Source of the DNA: Marsupella aquatica
Taxonomy: Eukaryota; Marchantiophyta
Reading direction: 5' to 3'
NCBI GenBank assembly: GCA_973895155.1
Contig: OZ316898.1
Span: 4,154,001 to 4,218,000 of the forward strand
Length of the DNA stretch: 64,000 bases
Part shown: piece after piece, positions 46,059-56,524 of the stretch
Layout of the letters: each line of letters begins with the position of its first letter
How positions within the stretch are numbered: the first letter of the stretch is position 1
Position numbers and translations under genes: made by a program
The notes under the pieces: model-generated
What the model saw: only the letters and a program-made list of their open reading frames with translations
Databases searched by the model: none
Told to the model about the DNA's origin: nothing

Positions 46059-48156
46059 CTAGAAAGGAGTGTTCCTGCCCCTCCTTGCCTTCTTCCCCTT
46101 GGCCTTCTCCTTGCCCTTGTGTGCTCTTGGGGGGGGTGCAACCTGGACTTCCTCCTCCTCTTGGTCACCCTCGGGGTCACCCTCATCCTCATCCTCATCC
46201 TCATCCCCACCTCCACCGCCCTGGCTTGCCGCGCTACCACCCCCAGCACCACTGGAACGTGCTGATGCAAATGACTGGTCTCCAGTGCTAGTTGGCCTGG
46301 CTTGAGTAGCAGGAGCTGTGTTCCCCTCCCCTGTCCCCTCCACATCCTCATCACTACTATCGGTGCCACCCTCGGTATGGGAGTCACCATCCTCCCCTCC
46401 CTGCTTCCATTAGCAAACCAGGGTGTCTGTTAGTCTCATATTCTTTACAAGTGTGAACAAAAGAGATATTCATTCAAAATTGTAATGAATGTAATAACCT
46501 AAAAATTCTCACCAATAATTCATCAACTTGCTGAAAGAGATGCTCCTTCCCATGTTTCTGGCCCACCTCCATCTCAGCCGCCGTAATCTTCCTCTTGTAC
46601 CTCTTGTACTAAGCCAAAACAAAACCAGCACAATTGGGTTAACACCAACCCATAACCCGATTCACATGGCTTCTAAAAATTAGGGGGTTTGTTGGGGTTG
46701 GTGGGGTGGTGCATCAAGGTTTTGGGGTTATGGAGTGTGGCATATATGGGGAAGACCCTCAAAGAACACTTAAACGATCGGAAAATTTAAAAATTCAAAT
46801 TTTTGAAAATTTGCGAAGGCGCCAGCTTCGCAATCATAAGGACAATTACGTTTGCGAAGCTGGTTGCGATGCGAACGTCTTCGCAACGCCTTCGCAAACG
46901 TAAGCAAAAAAAGGGCATAATAAGGTTTGCGAAGGATTTGAGAAGCTACCCGCATCGCAAATGTATCGCAAACTCTGTCATGGCAAAAACCCGAGAGGGA
47001 AGCAACTGTACGTGACCTAATCTGACACAACAAGTCTAATTGTAACTACTTGGTGGAAATGCAAGAAAGAGTTGGCTCATTGCAGGTGTGTTGGAATAGG
47101 AATTGGAGTAGCAAGAAGTCAAGGGAGGAGAGGGAGGTGCACTCACGAATGCTGCTTTGAGGCCGGGGAGGCCACCTTGACCCAGCCTGTGGGTGATGTT
47201 GGGCTTGTCTCGGACTCGCTCAGCTGCCTTCAGGAACTTGTTGGGTGGATCGCCTACTTTTGCTACAACCTGCTGGAGCTGGGCTACCTTCTGCTCCATC
47301 ACCTTCAGGTCCCGGTCAGACTTCCTGGCCTCCTTTGCCCTTCGAGCCTTTGCCAGCTTCTCTGTGAAATCATTGAGGAGCCTGGCTGCTTTCAACTTCA
47401 CCTCTGTCTGGTAGAAGGCCTGCCAGATATCTTCTGAGAATTGCAGCGGCCTCTGCAAATTCCTATACTCCTCCAAATCTCTAAGGTGAGACCTGATCTT
47501 CATTCTATCATGGTATCTAGCTTGTGACATGGAGTTTGAAATTTTGTCAGCAAGCCACTGTGAATCCATCTCTCCTCCATTTCGAAATGCATCTTTCACC
47601 TGATTGATGACTCGCTTCTGCTCTGCCTTTGAGCGAGTGCCCCACTCGACTCCTCTTGCAAAATTTGTGGATACAATGTGCCTGATTGTGCTCTTGGCCC
47701 CATTGTAAGCAAGCTCGGTGGGAATCCCCTCATCCTCTAAAGTAATCAGAGGCAGCTTCCTCCTTGCTGCCTCCTTCTTTCTTTGCTCCTCCCTCTGTTT
47801 CCTGATCAGGTCTCTCTCATCTTTCCTCCTCTTCTTTTCCAATGCTTGAGGCGAGAGCACTCCAGCCTGAGCTCTCTCGTCCCTCTTTCGCTTCCTCTCA
47901 GCAGCCGCCTGCTCTGCTGCCTTCCTTGCATCCTCCTCCACTGCTGCTTGCCCTGCAGTGAGACCTGCTTGCAAGGCTTGGCCCAGAAGGGCACTCAATG
48001 ATGCCAGCCCTGCTGGACTGGTGAAATCAATTTGACTCAACTGTGCAACCGAAAAATGCTCATCCACAATCGCCTTCAATCGATCCCCCCCCCTCGGTTG
48101 CCTCCGCTGCTGCCAAAAGCTCCTCCATCACCACCAGTCCCCTCTTCGCTCGCCAT
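46059..48156 (-). CDS. TNPA-like accessory protein of CACTA-2 (coiled-coil), frame break in a G run
   Basis: Three exons on the minus strand: 47147-48156, 46513-46608 and 46059-46400, with GTGAGT and GTGAGA donors and phase 0 at both joins. ATG 48156 ('MASEEGTGGDGG') leads into nine consecutive G (48085-48093, read as C on the plus strand), after which the long frame 'LKAIVDEHFSVAQL' is in another phase; one extra G or two fewer would restore it. The main body is a charged helical protein with a KRKRDERAQ basic block and long E/K/R/Q heptad-like stretches ('DLKVMEQKVAQLQQVVAKVG'). The C-terminus has an acidic D/E run and then a basic 'KGKEKAKGKKARRGR' tail. It is placed and oriented like the DNA-binding partner of CACTA transposases. 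No named domain recognised. Confidence 0.65.
46412..46512 (-). other. Intron 2 of the CACTA-2 TNPA-like gene
   Basis: GTGAGA...AAGCAG on the minus strand, keeping phase 0. The acceptor lies at 46401-46402. Confidence 0.65.
46795..46995. repeat. Internal TTGCGA/TCGCAA cluster inside intron 1 of the TNPA-like gene
   Basis: About ten copies of the terminal-type motif within 200 bp ('atttgcgaaggcg', 'cttcgcaacgcc', 'catcgcaaatgtatcgcaaac'). It lies between exon 1 and exon 2 of the minus-strand gene. Confidence 0.8.
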
Positions 48157-48234
48157 CGCTCCGCCCTTGCCCTCGTTGCTCTCCTCAGGCCTGAATGAAC
48201 TGAATCCGCCTTGTCCGCGCTCGGCAATCCATAA

Positions 48235-48370
48235 GGATTCAAAATATTGGGCTTTGCGATTCGTTTTGCATCGCAGTTTGTGATGCATCGGCCTTCGCAA
48301 AAAGCTTCGCAAATTCTATCTTTGCGAAGCTTCAAGATTCACAAAAGCCTTCGCTATTTGGTTTTGCCAT
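48235..48370 (-). promoter_or_regulatory. TTGCGA/TCGCAA cluster upstream of the TNPA-like gene
   Basis: About eight motif copies lie 80-210 bp upstream of ATG 48156. The same motif fills the element ends, so the encoded protein could bind its own promoter, as En/Spm TNPA does. The regulatory role is inference. Confidence 0.5.
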
Positions 48371-48919
48371 AACCCCCGTCTCGCATGCGTATTTGATGTG
48401 TTGTTAGGGATACTAAGGGGGCTTATGAACATTAAATGGGGTAGATGTAGAGGATTATGTTGCATTTTAGTGGGATGTGATGAGATAAGGATTGGGGGGG
48501 TTAGAAAATTGAAGGAGTTATATTGCAGGGTAAGAGGAGGGGGTTTGGCCTGGTTAGGGGAGGGTTTCTTTTGTGAAGGTTGGGCTTAGATTGGCTTAGA
48601 TACGAGGGGTTTTATGTTTTGGGTTTGCAGGGGGTTTTATTTATGAAGGTTGGGGTTATATGTATTGGAGGGTAAGAGCTAGGAGGGGTTTTATGTTTTG
48701 GGTTTTGGGGTTTAGGCCAACTTAGGAGGGTTTGAAAGAGAGGTTTCAGTTTTATAGTATCTTGGGTTACTTTTATGGTATCTAAGGAGGGTAACCAAGA
48801 GGGGTGGCATATAATTATGGTAGAGAGAAGCATAGGATGGTTGAAGGGAATTGACCATTTAGGTTTTTGCTAACTTCATTGGCTTACGCTTTTAGAGTTC
48901 CCAAGGGTCTATGGTGGGT
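48371..48919. other. G/T-rich spacer
   Basis: Repeated 'ggggttttatg' and 'gggtttgg' phrases. Open frames in this part follow composition. No gene seen. Confidence 0.4.
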
Positions 48920-49930
48920 TTTTATTGCATGACACTCACCTTTCACTTGAAGCGGGATGAGGTTTTGGTTTTTATGCTAACAATTGAGGGAAATCCCATG
49001 TAATCATGATCCAGTGCAGGACCATCACTGCTTCCTCAACTTTTGTCTAATGCATATGCATTGTGGGAACCCGGACATCTAAAAGGTATATTTAAACATG
49101 TATGTTAGCAGGGTTTGATAAAGAGATTGTTCATAAACCTTGCCCTTCTTTGTTGTGCAAGAATATCTATATGCACATGTTTGGGGGTCTACAACTTGAG
49201 AGAAGCTAATGGCTATCCAAACTTACTTTTTTGTTTCCAGTATTTTCCTCGTGCTTCTAGATTCAGCTCATGTTCAATGAGCCACACGACCTACAGGCAC
49301 TATTGAGTCCGGATCTCATTCAGGTAATTATTGTCCAACTTCATTCTGGGCTTAGGCCTTTAGAGTTTTCCCAGGGGTCTAGGGTGGGTTTTTATTGCAT
49401 GACACTCACCTTTCACTCGAGGGGGGATAAGGGTTTAGGGTTTAGGGTTTTATGCTAACAATTGAGGGGAAAACCCATGTAATCATGATACAACGCAGGG
49501 CCAACACTACTACCTCAACTTTTGTCTAATGCATATGCATTGTGGGAACCCGGGCATCTAAAAGGTATAACATCATGTATACAGTCAATGTTGTTAGTAC
49601 AGATTTTTATGCTTGCCCTTCTTTGTTGTGCCATGATATATGTGGGTAAATGTCTAAGATTCCACAACTTGACGGCTGCTAATTACCATCCAAACTTACA
49701 TTTTGTTTCCAGTATTTTCCTCCTACTTCTAGATTTGGCAAATGTTCCAAAAGCCACGTGACCTATAGGCACTGTTGAGCCCGGGTCTCATTCAGGTAAT
49801 AATCTAACCTCACTTAGGACATAGGGTATTACAATTTTCCCAAAGGTTATAATGTGGTTTCTTCTTGCATGACACTCACCTTAATTTGGGTTTCATGCTA
49901 ACAAATATAAAAGGGTAATAAAACCCCATG
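48920..49930. repeat. Tandem repeat of about 470 bp, two full copies and a partial third
   Basis: Copies begin 'catgacactcacct' at about 48930, 49399 and 49869. Copies 1 and 2 share long blocks such as 'ttttgtctaatgcatatgc', 'cttgcccttctttgttgtg' and 'tttgtttccagtattttcc'. Copy 3 keeps only the first 50 bp or so. The array lies directly upstream of the transposase/SET gene start at 50006 and probably forms its promoter region. Confidence 0.85.
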
Positions 49931-50005
49931 TATAAACCAACCTAATTGTTTTTTGAGTTCATTTTTTTTAAAATCGCTTTATATATGGCCTAATTTTTCC
50001 TAATC

Positions 50006-51205
50006 ATGCCCTACATGCAATGTAATGTGGCAGTGGATATGTCCTCTTCCTCTGAACTATCCAGTAGTGAGTACTCCTCCGATGACGATATACCCCCTCC
50101 TCCTCAGCCCGAGGTTACTGGTCCTCGTGGTCCACCCCGAAGACTTTGTGACTGCACCAGATGTGTGGGCCAAATTTCTCAAAAATCTTATGTGTGTGCT
50201 CAACATATTGAGAGATATGGACGTCATAGAGGTCTTACTCCCGGGGCTTCTTCATCCCATATGGTAAGTTTGTTTCAATTGATTGCCGTTCTTTACTGTT
50301 ATTTTTAGAGGTGAATCAATGTTTACACATATGGTTTACACATTTGGTTGTTTGTGGGTGTTTGCATGGAATAGGGATCCAGTATGCGTAGATTGGTGAC
50401 ACCACCACCCTATGTCCCATCACAAGGAGTTTTAGATGCTATAGGCAATGCACTTTCACAAGCCTTGGGTTTGGGAATTAGTACCAGTCATGGGACAGAA
50501 GGGGAACACCCTCATGTGCCCACTGAGACACGAAGACCCCGGTCCAGGCCCCAATCCAACAGGAGGCCACGAGCACCCAATGACCCATCCAGAACACTAG
50601 TTCAGGGTAGGTGGGGTGTTTGTTCATTCACTGGCAAGTGTGCCTCTATCATCAAGGATTGGGAACCTATCACTCTTGGCTTGCCTTATTTTACAGATTT
50701 TGATGAGGAGATTGTGGTTTGGGGTAGACGTTGGATTGTGAAAACTTCCACACTTGGAGAGAGACATGGATATGGAGTATTTGCTTGTGAGGATATCATC
50801 ATGGATGAGGAGGGTGGGTCAAGTGTTCGTGGTAGAGAGGGTCCTACTTTGTTCCCATACGGTGGACCCATCTACAAGAGAAGACATTGGAACATGATCC
50901 TTGCACAACATCCTGAGTGGAAAACATATGCTCTAGAGATGGATACTTTTGATGGTAGCACTAGAAGGTATAGTGAGCAGCGGGTGATAGATGGTGATCC
51001 CATACGTAATGGGAATATTGCTGGTTTCATAAATAGTACTGTGGGGACTCAGCCCAAGCGTAGGGCCAATTGTGAGTGGGTTTTTACTGATGGTCCAATG
51101 CCGGCACCATATGGCACGACATATCATAAGGACCATTGCTTAGTTCTTGCTACTAGGACCATTAGAGCAGGAGATGAGTTATTCACACACTATGAGTGGG
51201 ATTAG
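50006..51205 (+). CDS. SET-domain protein, alternative product of the CACTA-2 transposase locus
   Basis: Exon 1 50006-50263 ends at GTAAGT in phase 0; exon 2 50375-51205 begins after GGAATAG in phase 0. Product 362 residues. Exon 1 has a Ser/acidic start and a zinc-binding-like 'CDCTRC...CAQHIERYGRH'. Exon 2 carries a SET domain in the last 150 residues: 'GYGVFACEDI', 'LFPYGGPIY', 'IAGFINSTVG', 'RRANCEWV' and 'LATRTIRAGDELFTHYEWD'. These match the SET start (GxG), the pseudoknot (NS...NC) and the final ExF..Y. In the canonical RFxNHxC block the His is replaced (FINSTVG...NC), as in many plant and viral-type SETs. SET enzymes methylate lysines, typically on histones, using SAM; activity here is not shown. 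No pre-SET or post-SET cysteine cluster is present. Confidence 0.82.
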
Positions 51206-54200
51206 GAAATCATGTCCTTTATCCTCTTGCACCTATTTTGGACTTCCCATTTACTATTATATATATGGCCTTTGGGCTCATTTTGGAGTAATAAGGTTTT
51301 AGCCCATGCATTTACTTTAATTCTTAATGTCTTGAATGAATGGTGTTAAGTCTATTTTAATTTGTTGTACTTGGTCAAATATACATGAGGAGGTTTTTTG
51401 GTTGTAATGTGCATAGAATGCGCAACCATCTCAACAAATGTTACCACGAAGGTTGAGAGCAACATATCGGGAGATGGGTATGCCAGAAGAGGGAGAACCA
51501 TCAGAGGGTGATTCCTCATCAAGTAATGATGTAGGTGGTGCTGATGAGGAAGCCGCACCTCGGACTGATGACCAGGTCATGCATGATCAAGATAGAGCCA
51601 TGGATGACTTCATGGTTGATTGGTTTGGTGTCGATGTTGAGGATGATGTGCCTCACATTGGTCATGAGGTTGGCCCTTCAAATGACCCACGGCCACAACA
51701 TACTCCAGAGGGACAACAACAATGGAAAGAGGCAGAGGAACATGCTCGAACACCTATTTTTGAGGGTGCTCGGTTGAGCCGTCTTTCTGCCATATTGGGG
51801 CTCTTGAACATTCAAGCCAAACACAAGACAAGCAATTCTATGTTATCAGACATATTTGAATATTGTCATGACTTGATGTTACCCTCGGAGAATGTGTTGC
51901 CAGGGACCTGGAAGGATGCAAAGAAGGTTCTCTCATCCATTGGTATGGATTACCATATTATTCATGCCTGTGTGAATGATTGCATGTTATTTCACGGGGA
52001 TACAGCCCATATCACAGAATGCACAGTGTGTCATGAGCCACGGTATGAGCCAAACATGCTAACCCAGAAGGTACCAAGGAAAGCAGTTCGTTGGTTCCCC
52101 ATAATTCCTCGCTTGTTGCACATGTATAGATGTTCTGACTTGGCCGAGTTGATGGTATGGCACAAGAAACATCGTTCGGAGCCCGGTGTCATGCGATTAC
52201 CAGTTGACTCTCCTGCTCATAAACATGTGGAATCAACATGGCCAGATTTTGAGCGTGACCCTCGGCATGTGCGACTAGGGTTGGCATCAGATGGAGTTAG
52301 CCCTCATTCACTTGGAGGGAAGGGGAGACCTACATCGGTCTGGCCTGTGGTTCTCATGAATTACAACCTTCCACCATGGTTGTCCATGAAAAAGGGTTTT
52401 TTGTTGCTATCTTTGATTATCCCAGGGCCAAAGAAGGTGAAGAACATGGACACCTATTTGACATTACTGGTTCAGGAACTCCAGAAATTATGGGAAGGAG
52501 TATGGGCATATGATGGTCGAAAGACTACAGGGGGTACCCCACGGGTTTTCAAACTCAAAGGGGTTTGTATGTGGACCATGCATGACTACCCAGGTAAGAA
52601 CTTTGTTATTTAAATGCATCATATTCTAATGCATGGTATCCCCTCATTTCCATGTGCTAATCCTAACATAATGTGTGTTTATATGACCAGGATTTGGCTT
52701 TGTGAGTGGGTTGCAAACCCAAGGCTACAAGGCTTGCTCCACTTGTGGCCCAAGCCTTGGTGATGTAGCCAAGTATTCATCATATCTTCGCAAGATTGTT
52801 TATCTTGGGCATACAAAGTTTCTTCCAATGGGACATCAGATGAGGCGTGACCCACTACTATTTTCCTCTATTGATATGCCCTTTGGTGACGAGCGTGATG
52901 TACCTGAGCCAACAACTTTTACACACTGGAAAGACATGGCTGCAAGAGTGGCAGACCCAGAGGATCCCATGCAATTTGACGGTAGTGGCTTGACAAGGTG
53001 GAGTATATTAACCACTTTGCCCTATTGGGGTGAGTTGAAGATCCGCCATCTATTAGACCCCATGCACATTGAGGGAAATGTGGGAAAGGCTTTGATAAAG
53101 GCTTTCTATGGAGAGAAAGACACTAACTTCAGGGAGGCTTGTGAGGATCTTGAGATGCATCCAGACGTGTGGGTCATAAGTGATCCTATCACAGGGATCG
53201 AGCATCGACCTTCAGCTCCATGGGTGCTTCCTATTGGCCAGAGAAGGGAGTTTCAGAATCGCATAGGATACATGCGGTTTCCTACTGGTTATGGTGCCAA
53301 TCTCCGAAAGGCCTTTGGGATGGAGGACAATCATAAGTGGCCAAGGTATCTCAAGACACATGACTACCATAGGTTATTGCAGCACATATTGCCTGTGGCC
53401 ATAATAGGTTTGGCAAGTGAAGAAGTGCAAGATGCCCTTTGGTCATTGGGAAAACTATTGAGATGGGTATGCTCTAAGGAGATATATACTGATGAGATCC
53501 CTGGGATGGAGGTTTTGGCAGCAGAGGTGGTATGCAAGTTGGAGAAGGCCCTTCCTCCTTCCTTTTTTGACTGTCAAGTGCATTTACTTGTTCATCTTGT
53601 TCATGAGGTGGCCATTGCAGGTCCTGTGCATTGTCGGTGGATGTATTGGCTAGAACGATACATGGTAGTGTTAAAAGGTTATGTACGTAACCGTGCACGG
53701 GTTGAGGGAAGCATGGCTACAGGATACTTAGCAGCTGAGAGTATGTTCTATTGTAGTAACATATTGGCCACAATTGATTGTACCTCTCCCCGTACTTGGG
53801 TAGAGGAGAGGGAAGATGAAGAGGATCGTTTAACAGGTGCTAGGAAAACTCGCATGTTGACACCAGTGGAGGTGAAACAACTGACCACATTCATGTTGAG
53901 TAACAGCACTATCATGGAAGAATGGAGGGATTTCTATGAGGATGCCAAAAGTAACAGCACAAGACCAAGGATTTTTCCAAAGTACCTTGACTACATGAAG
54001 GAGAAGTTAGTTGAGGTGGATGACATGGTGGTCAGGGGAGAGAGTGTATTATATTTTCCGGCTATCACAGATGATGTTCGTACCATTGTTCATGGTCCCT
54101 TGAGAGTGGTTACAACAAGGACAGCAATGTGGACACAAGGAAGACATTTCAGGTGATCTCCATCTACCTTAGTAACCTTTGATTTGAATCACTTGGTTTA

Positions 54201-54810
54201 ATTTAATTCATTTGTAATACAAGCACGTATATTGAAGAGGCAGATTCTTGGTGTGTTCAATTAATTGGAATATGTTTGTGTCTATTTTTGTGTAACATAT
54301 CCTTATGGTTTGATGGATTTTAGGATTTCTTCCCTTGATGAGAAGAGGGGTCGTACCTTTGATTGTGGAGTTCAAGGACAATTCTCTCAAGATTCCCGCA
54401 GCAGTCGCCATGACACAAATATTATTCGAGATGTTGTGCCACATTATGGAAAGGTAGAAGAGATTCTAGTGATATCTTATGATGCACAATCAAAGTTTGA
54501 AGAGTATGTCTTCAAGTGCAAGTGGTTCAAAGTGAACCTTGCAGGTAACAATCCTACTGTGGTTCAAGATGAGTGTGGATTTACACGACTGAAGACGTCT
54601 GCCACTAGTTTCCAGCCATCTCATTGGCAAACATCAGAGCCGTTCACTTTTCCAAGTCATGTGGAACAATGTTTCTATATTCCATACCCCCCAAACCCAG
54701 AGGAATGGTCACTTGACATCACATATGTGCCACGGTCTCGTTCAATCGTTGGGGAAAAGCCTGATATTCTGGTTGTGTCCCAACCTGAAGATGATGAGGA
54801 CCAAGTTTGA
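50006..54810 (+). CDS. tnp2: Tnp2-type CACTA transposase, intact (CACTA-2)
   Basis: Proposed exons: 50006-50263, 51417-52593, 52691-54152 and 54324-54810. All introns are GT...AG, phases 0, 1 and 2 fit, and the product is 1127 residues with no internal stop. Splicing from 50264 to TGTGCATAG at 51416 skips the SET exon and restores the zinc-binding N-terminus expected for Tnp2, which the CACTA-1 copy has in the same place (CPCTQC...H). Core motifs: 'SSIGMDYHIIHACVNDC', 'CTVCHEPRY', 'MNYNLPPWL', 'GYKACSTCGP', 'LPYWGELKIRHLLDPMHIEGN' and 'KTHDYHRLLQHILP'. The use of exon 1 is inferred from phase and homology; if it is not used, translation could start at the in-frame ATG at 51438. The enzyme excises and inserts CACTA ends in the nucleus. 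Confidence 0.82.
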
Positions 54811-55009
54811 GGGGTCTGTGTTTGTGGATATATAGCTACACGGATATATAGTTAGATTTGATGATATGAAGATTTCTCTTCTCGGTAGAATGGAGAAATA
54901 TGTGCTTCTCAATTATCAATAAACTTATGTTTTGTAAGTATATCATTTTCAAATGTTGTTTTCTATATCTCCCATCCCTACCCCACACTCACCACACCTT
55001 TTGGTAGAC
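54811..55009. other. 3' UTR region of the transposase gene
   Basis: Contains 'tcaataaacttatgttttg' at about 54918, a plausible polyadenylation signal for the transposase transcript. Confidence 0.45.
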
Positions 55010-55610
55010 TTTATGCAAAGAAAACTCATGTTGCTTGTAGTCCTCTATCCTCCATGCTTTCCTAATCCCCCCCTAGCTGTTCTCCTTATTACTTGTACCC
55101 ACCTCCCTCCTCCTTTCTTTCATTGTCTGTCCCTCTTATTAAACCCTCCTTCCTCCTTCCTCTCCTTGTCCCAACCCCTGGCTTTCTATTTCAACCCTAT
55201 ACTTTCCTTACTTTCCACCCCTGTCCCCCACTCTTACCTATACAACCTAGCTTCTCTCCTCCCTCCTAAACCTATACCCTTAAACCTCCCTCATTTCCTT
55301 GTCCCTCTCTAAACCAATACCCTCCCTCCTTTCCTTGTCCCTCTCTAAACCCTAAACTCCCTCCTTTTTATTTTCACTCCCTAAATCCAAACCCTCCCTA
55401 AAACTATATCTACATACCCTTCCTCCTCCCTCATTTCCTTGTGCCCCCTAAACCTGTATCCTCCCTCTTGGATCCCTCCGTTCCTTGTCCCTCCTAGCCC
55501 CATTCCCTTCCTCCTCCTTTTCATTGTCCCTCCCTAAAAATTACATGTATCCACCCTCCTTTACCCTCCCTCCCCAATCCCATTCCTTTTCCACCTCTTT
55601 GAAGCGCTCA
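55010..55610. repeat. Pyrimidine-rich degenerate repeat tract of about 600 bp
   Basis: The plus strand is overwhelmingly C and T, with recurring 'cctccctcctttccttgtccctcccta' type phrases. A 119-codon frame here (54953-55312) is Pro/Leu/Ser low complexity and not a gene. Lies between the transposase and the right subterminal array. Confidence 0.8.
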
Positions 55611-56165
55611 TAATATTTTGCGAAACATCTTGCGAAACCCCTACACGCGCAAACTCATCGCTACATTTGCGATACTTAACTGCTCCCTAATTGCCATCAT
55701 TCCCTCATCGCAAACTTCCGAAGATACCACCATCTCAAAGTTGCGAAACCAAAACATTCACAAAATGAGACCCTAGACAGGCACAGGATTTGCGAGCCTA
55801 TTACTATCGCAAGTTAGCCATATATTCCACAAACATCGCTCATTTGCGAGACAATAAGACTCGCAAAATATTTTGAGATGCTTAAATATTCGCAACCATT
55901 TAGTTTTCCGGAGAAGCTCAATGAATTTGCGAAGCGGTAAAGATCGCTAACTTGTTCAATGGTAATTGCTTCGGAAATGTTTTGCGATACCTGAAGTGTC
56001 GTAAAATGTTGCGATGGTCTAAGTTTCGCAATTATGTGTTGCGATGTGTGTAGATTCGCTAAGTGCGATGCGTATCGGATCGCAAGTTTAGCGATGAGAT
56101 TAATCTTGCAAAGCTTTCTTCCTCTTGTAAAACGCCTTCGCAAAATTGGCAAATATGTAGTAGTG
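55611..56165. repeat. CACTA-2 right subterminal TTGCGA/TCGCAA repeats and terminus
   Basis: About twenty copies of TTGCGA/TCGCAA and one-base variants in both orientations, ending with TTCGCAAAATTGGC and the CACTA terminus at 56165. Confidence 0.88.
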
Positions 56166-56219
56166 AGCAAAATTAAAACTGATCAATAAAATTATCTAGA
56201 TTGAGCCAATCTACAAGGA

Positions 56220-56516
56220 CTCGGGGGTTTCACTTCCACAAAAATGGCATATCACGTGCGACGAAGGATAGGGTCATTTCATTGGTTGTAAGGGAAGACT
56301 TAAGAATTTTTGTAGAAGAACAATAGGGTCTTTTAAATTCAATTTTGAGACTTATAAAAACATTAGGGACTTTTTAATACAATTTTTGGAATATTCCAAG
56401 AATATTCCAACTTTATAGGAGTTAAAAAATAATATTTTTTTCTTACATTTTAGGGGGTCCAAGGCCTAAAAACGTCGCAGGTGATGGGGAGGTCCCCATG
56501 TAGTGAGACCCCCGAG
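56220..56516. mobile_element. MITE copy 3
   Basis: 297 bp, flanked by TACAAGGA at 56212-56219 and 56517-56524. Ends CTCGGGGGTTTCACTTCC and GTGAGACCCCCGAG. About 95 percent identical by eye to copy 1, including the inner 'ttggaatattccaagaatattccaa' self-complementary core. It lies 54 bp beyond the CACTA-2 right end. Confidence 0.9.
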
Positions 56517-56524
56517 TACAAGGA

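Larger units (their letters stand above)
45271..56165 (+). mobile_element. CACTA-2: complete CACTA/En-Spm element with a SET-domain exon
   Basis: Left end CACTACAACACTATGCACC at 45271; right end ...TATGTAGTAGTG at 56165, whose complement starts CACTACTACATATTTGCC. The 3-bp target duplication AGC lies at 45268-45270 and 56166-56168. Length is 10895 bp. Both ends carry dense TTGCGA/TCGCAA repeats. Inside are a minus-strand TNPA-like gene (46059-48156), a central repeat region, and a plus-strand transposase gene (50006-54810) with an alternative SET exon. The transposase reading frame is intact; the TNPA-like gene has a frame problem in a G run near its start. If that is an assembly artefact the element may be autonomous. 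Confidence 0.88.

Noticed and set aside
49433-49453. TTTAGGG repeats suggesting a telomere
   Set aside because: Only about two to three units within a transposon repeat, far too few for a telomeric or subtelomeric array.
54953-55312. 119-codon plus-strand frame after the transposase
   Set aside because: Low-complexity Pro/Leu/Ser translation of a pyrimidine tract.
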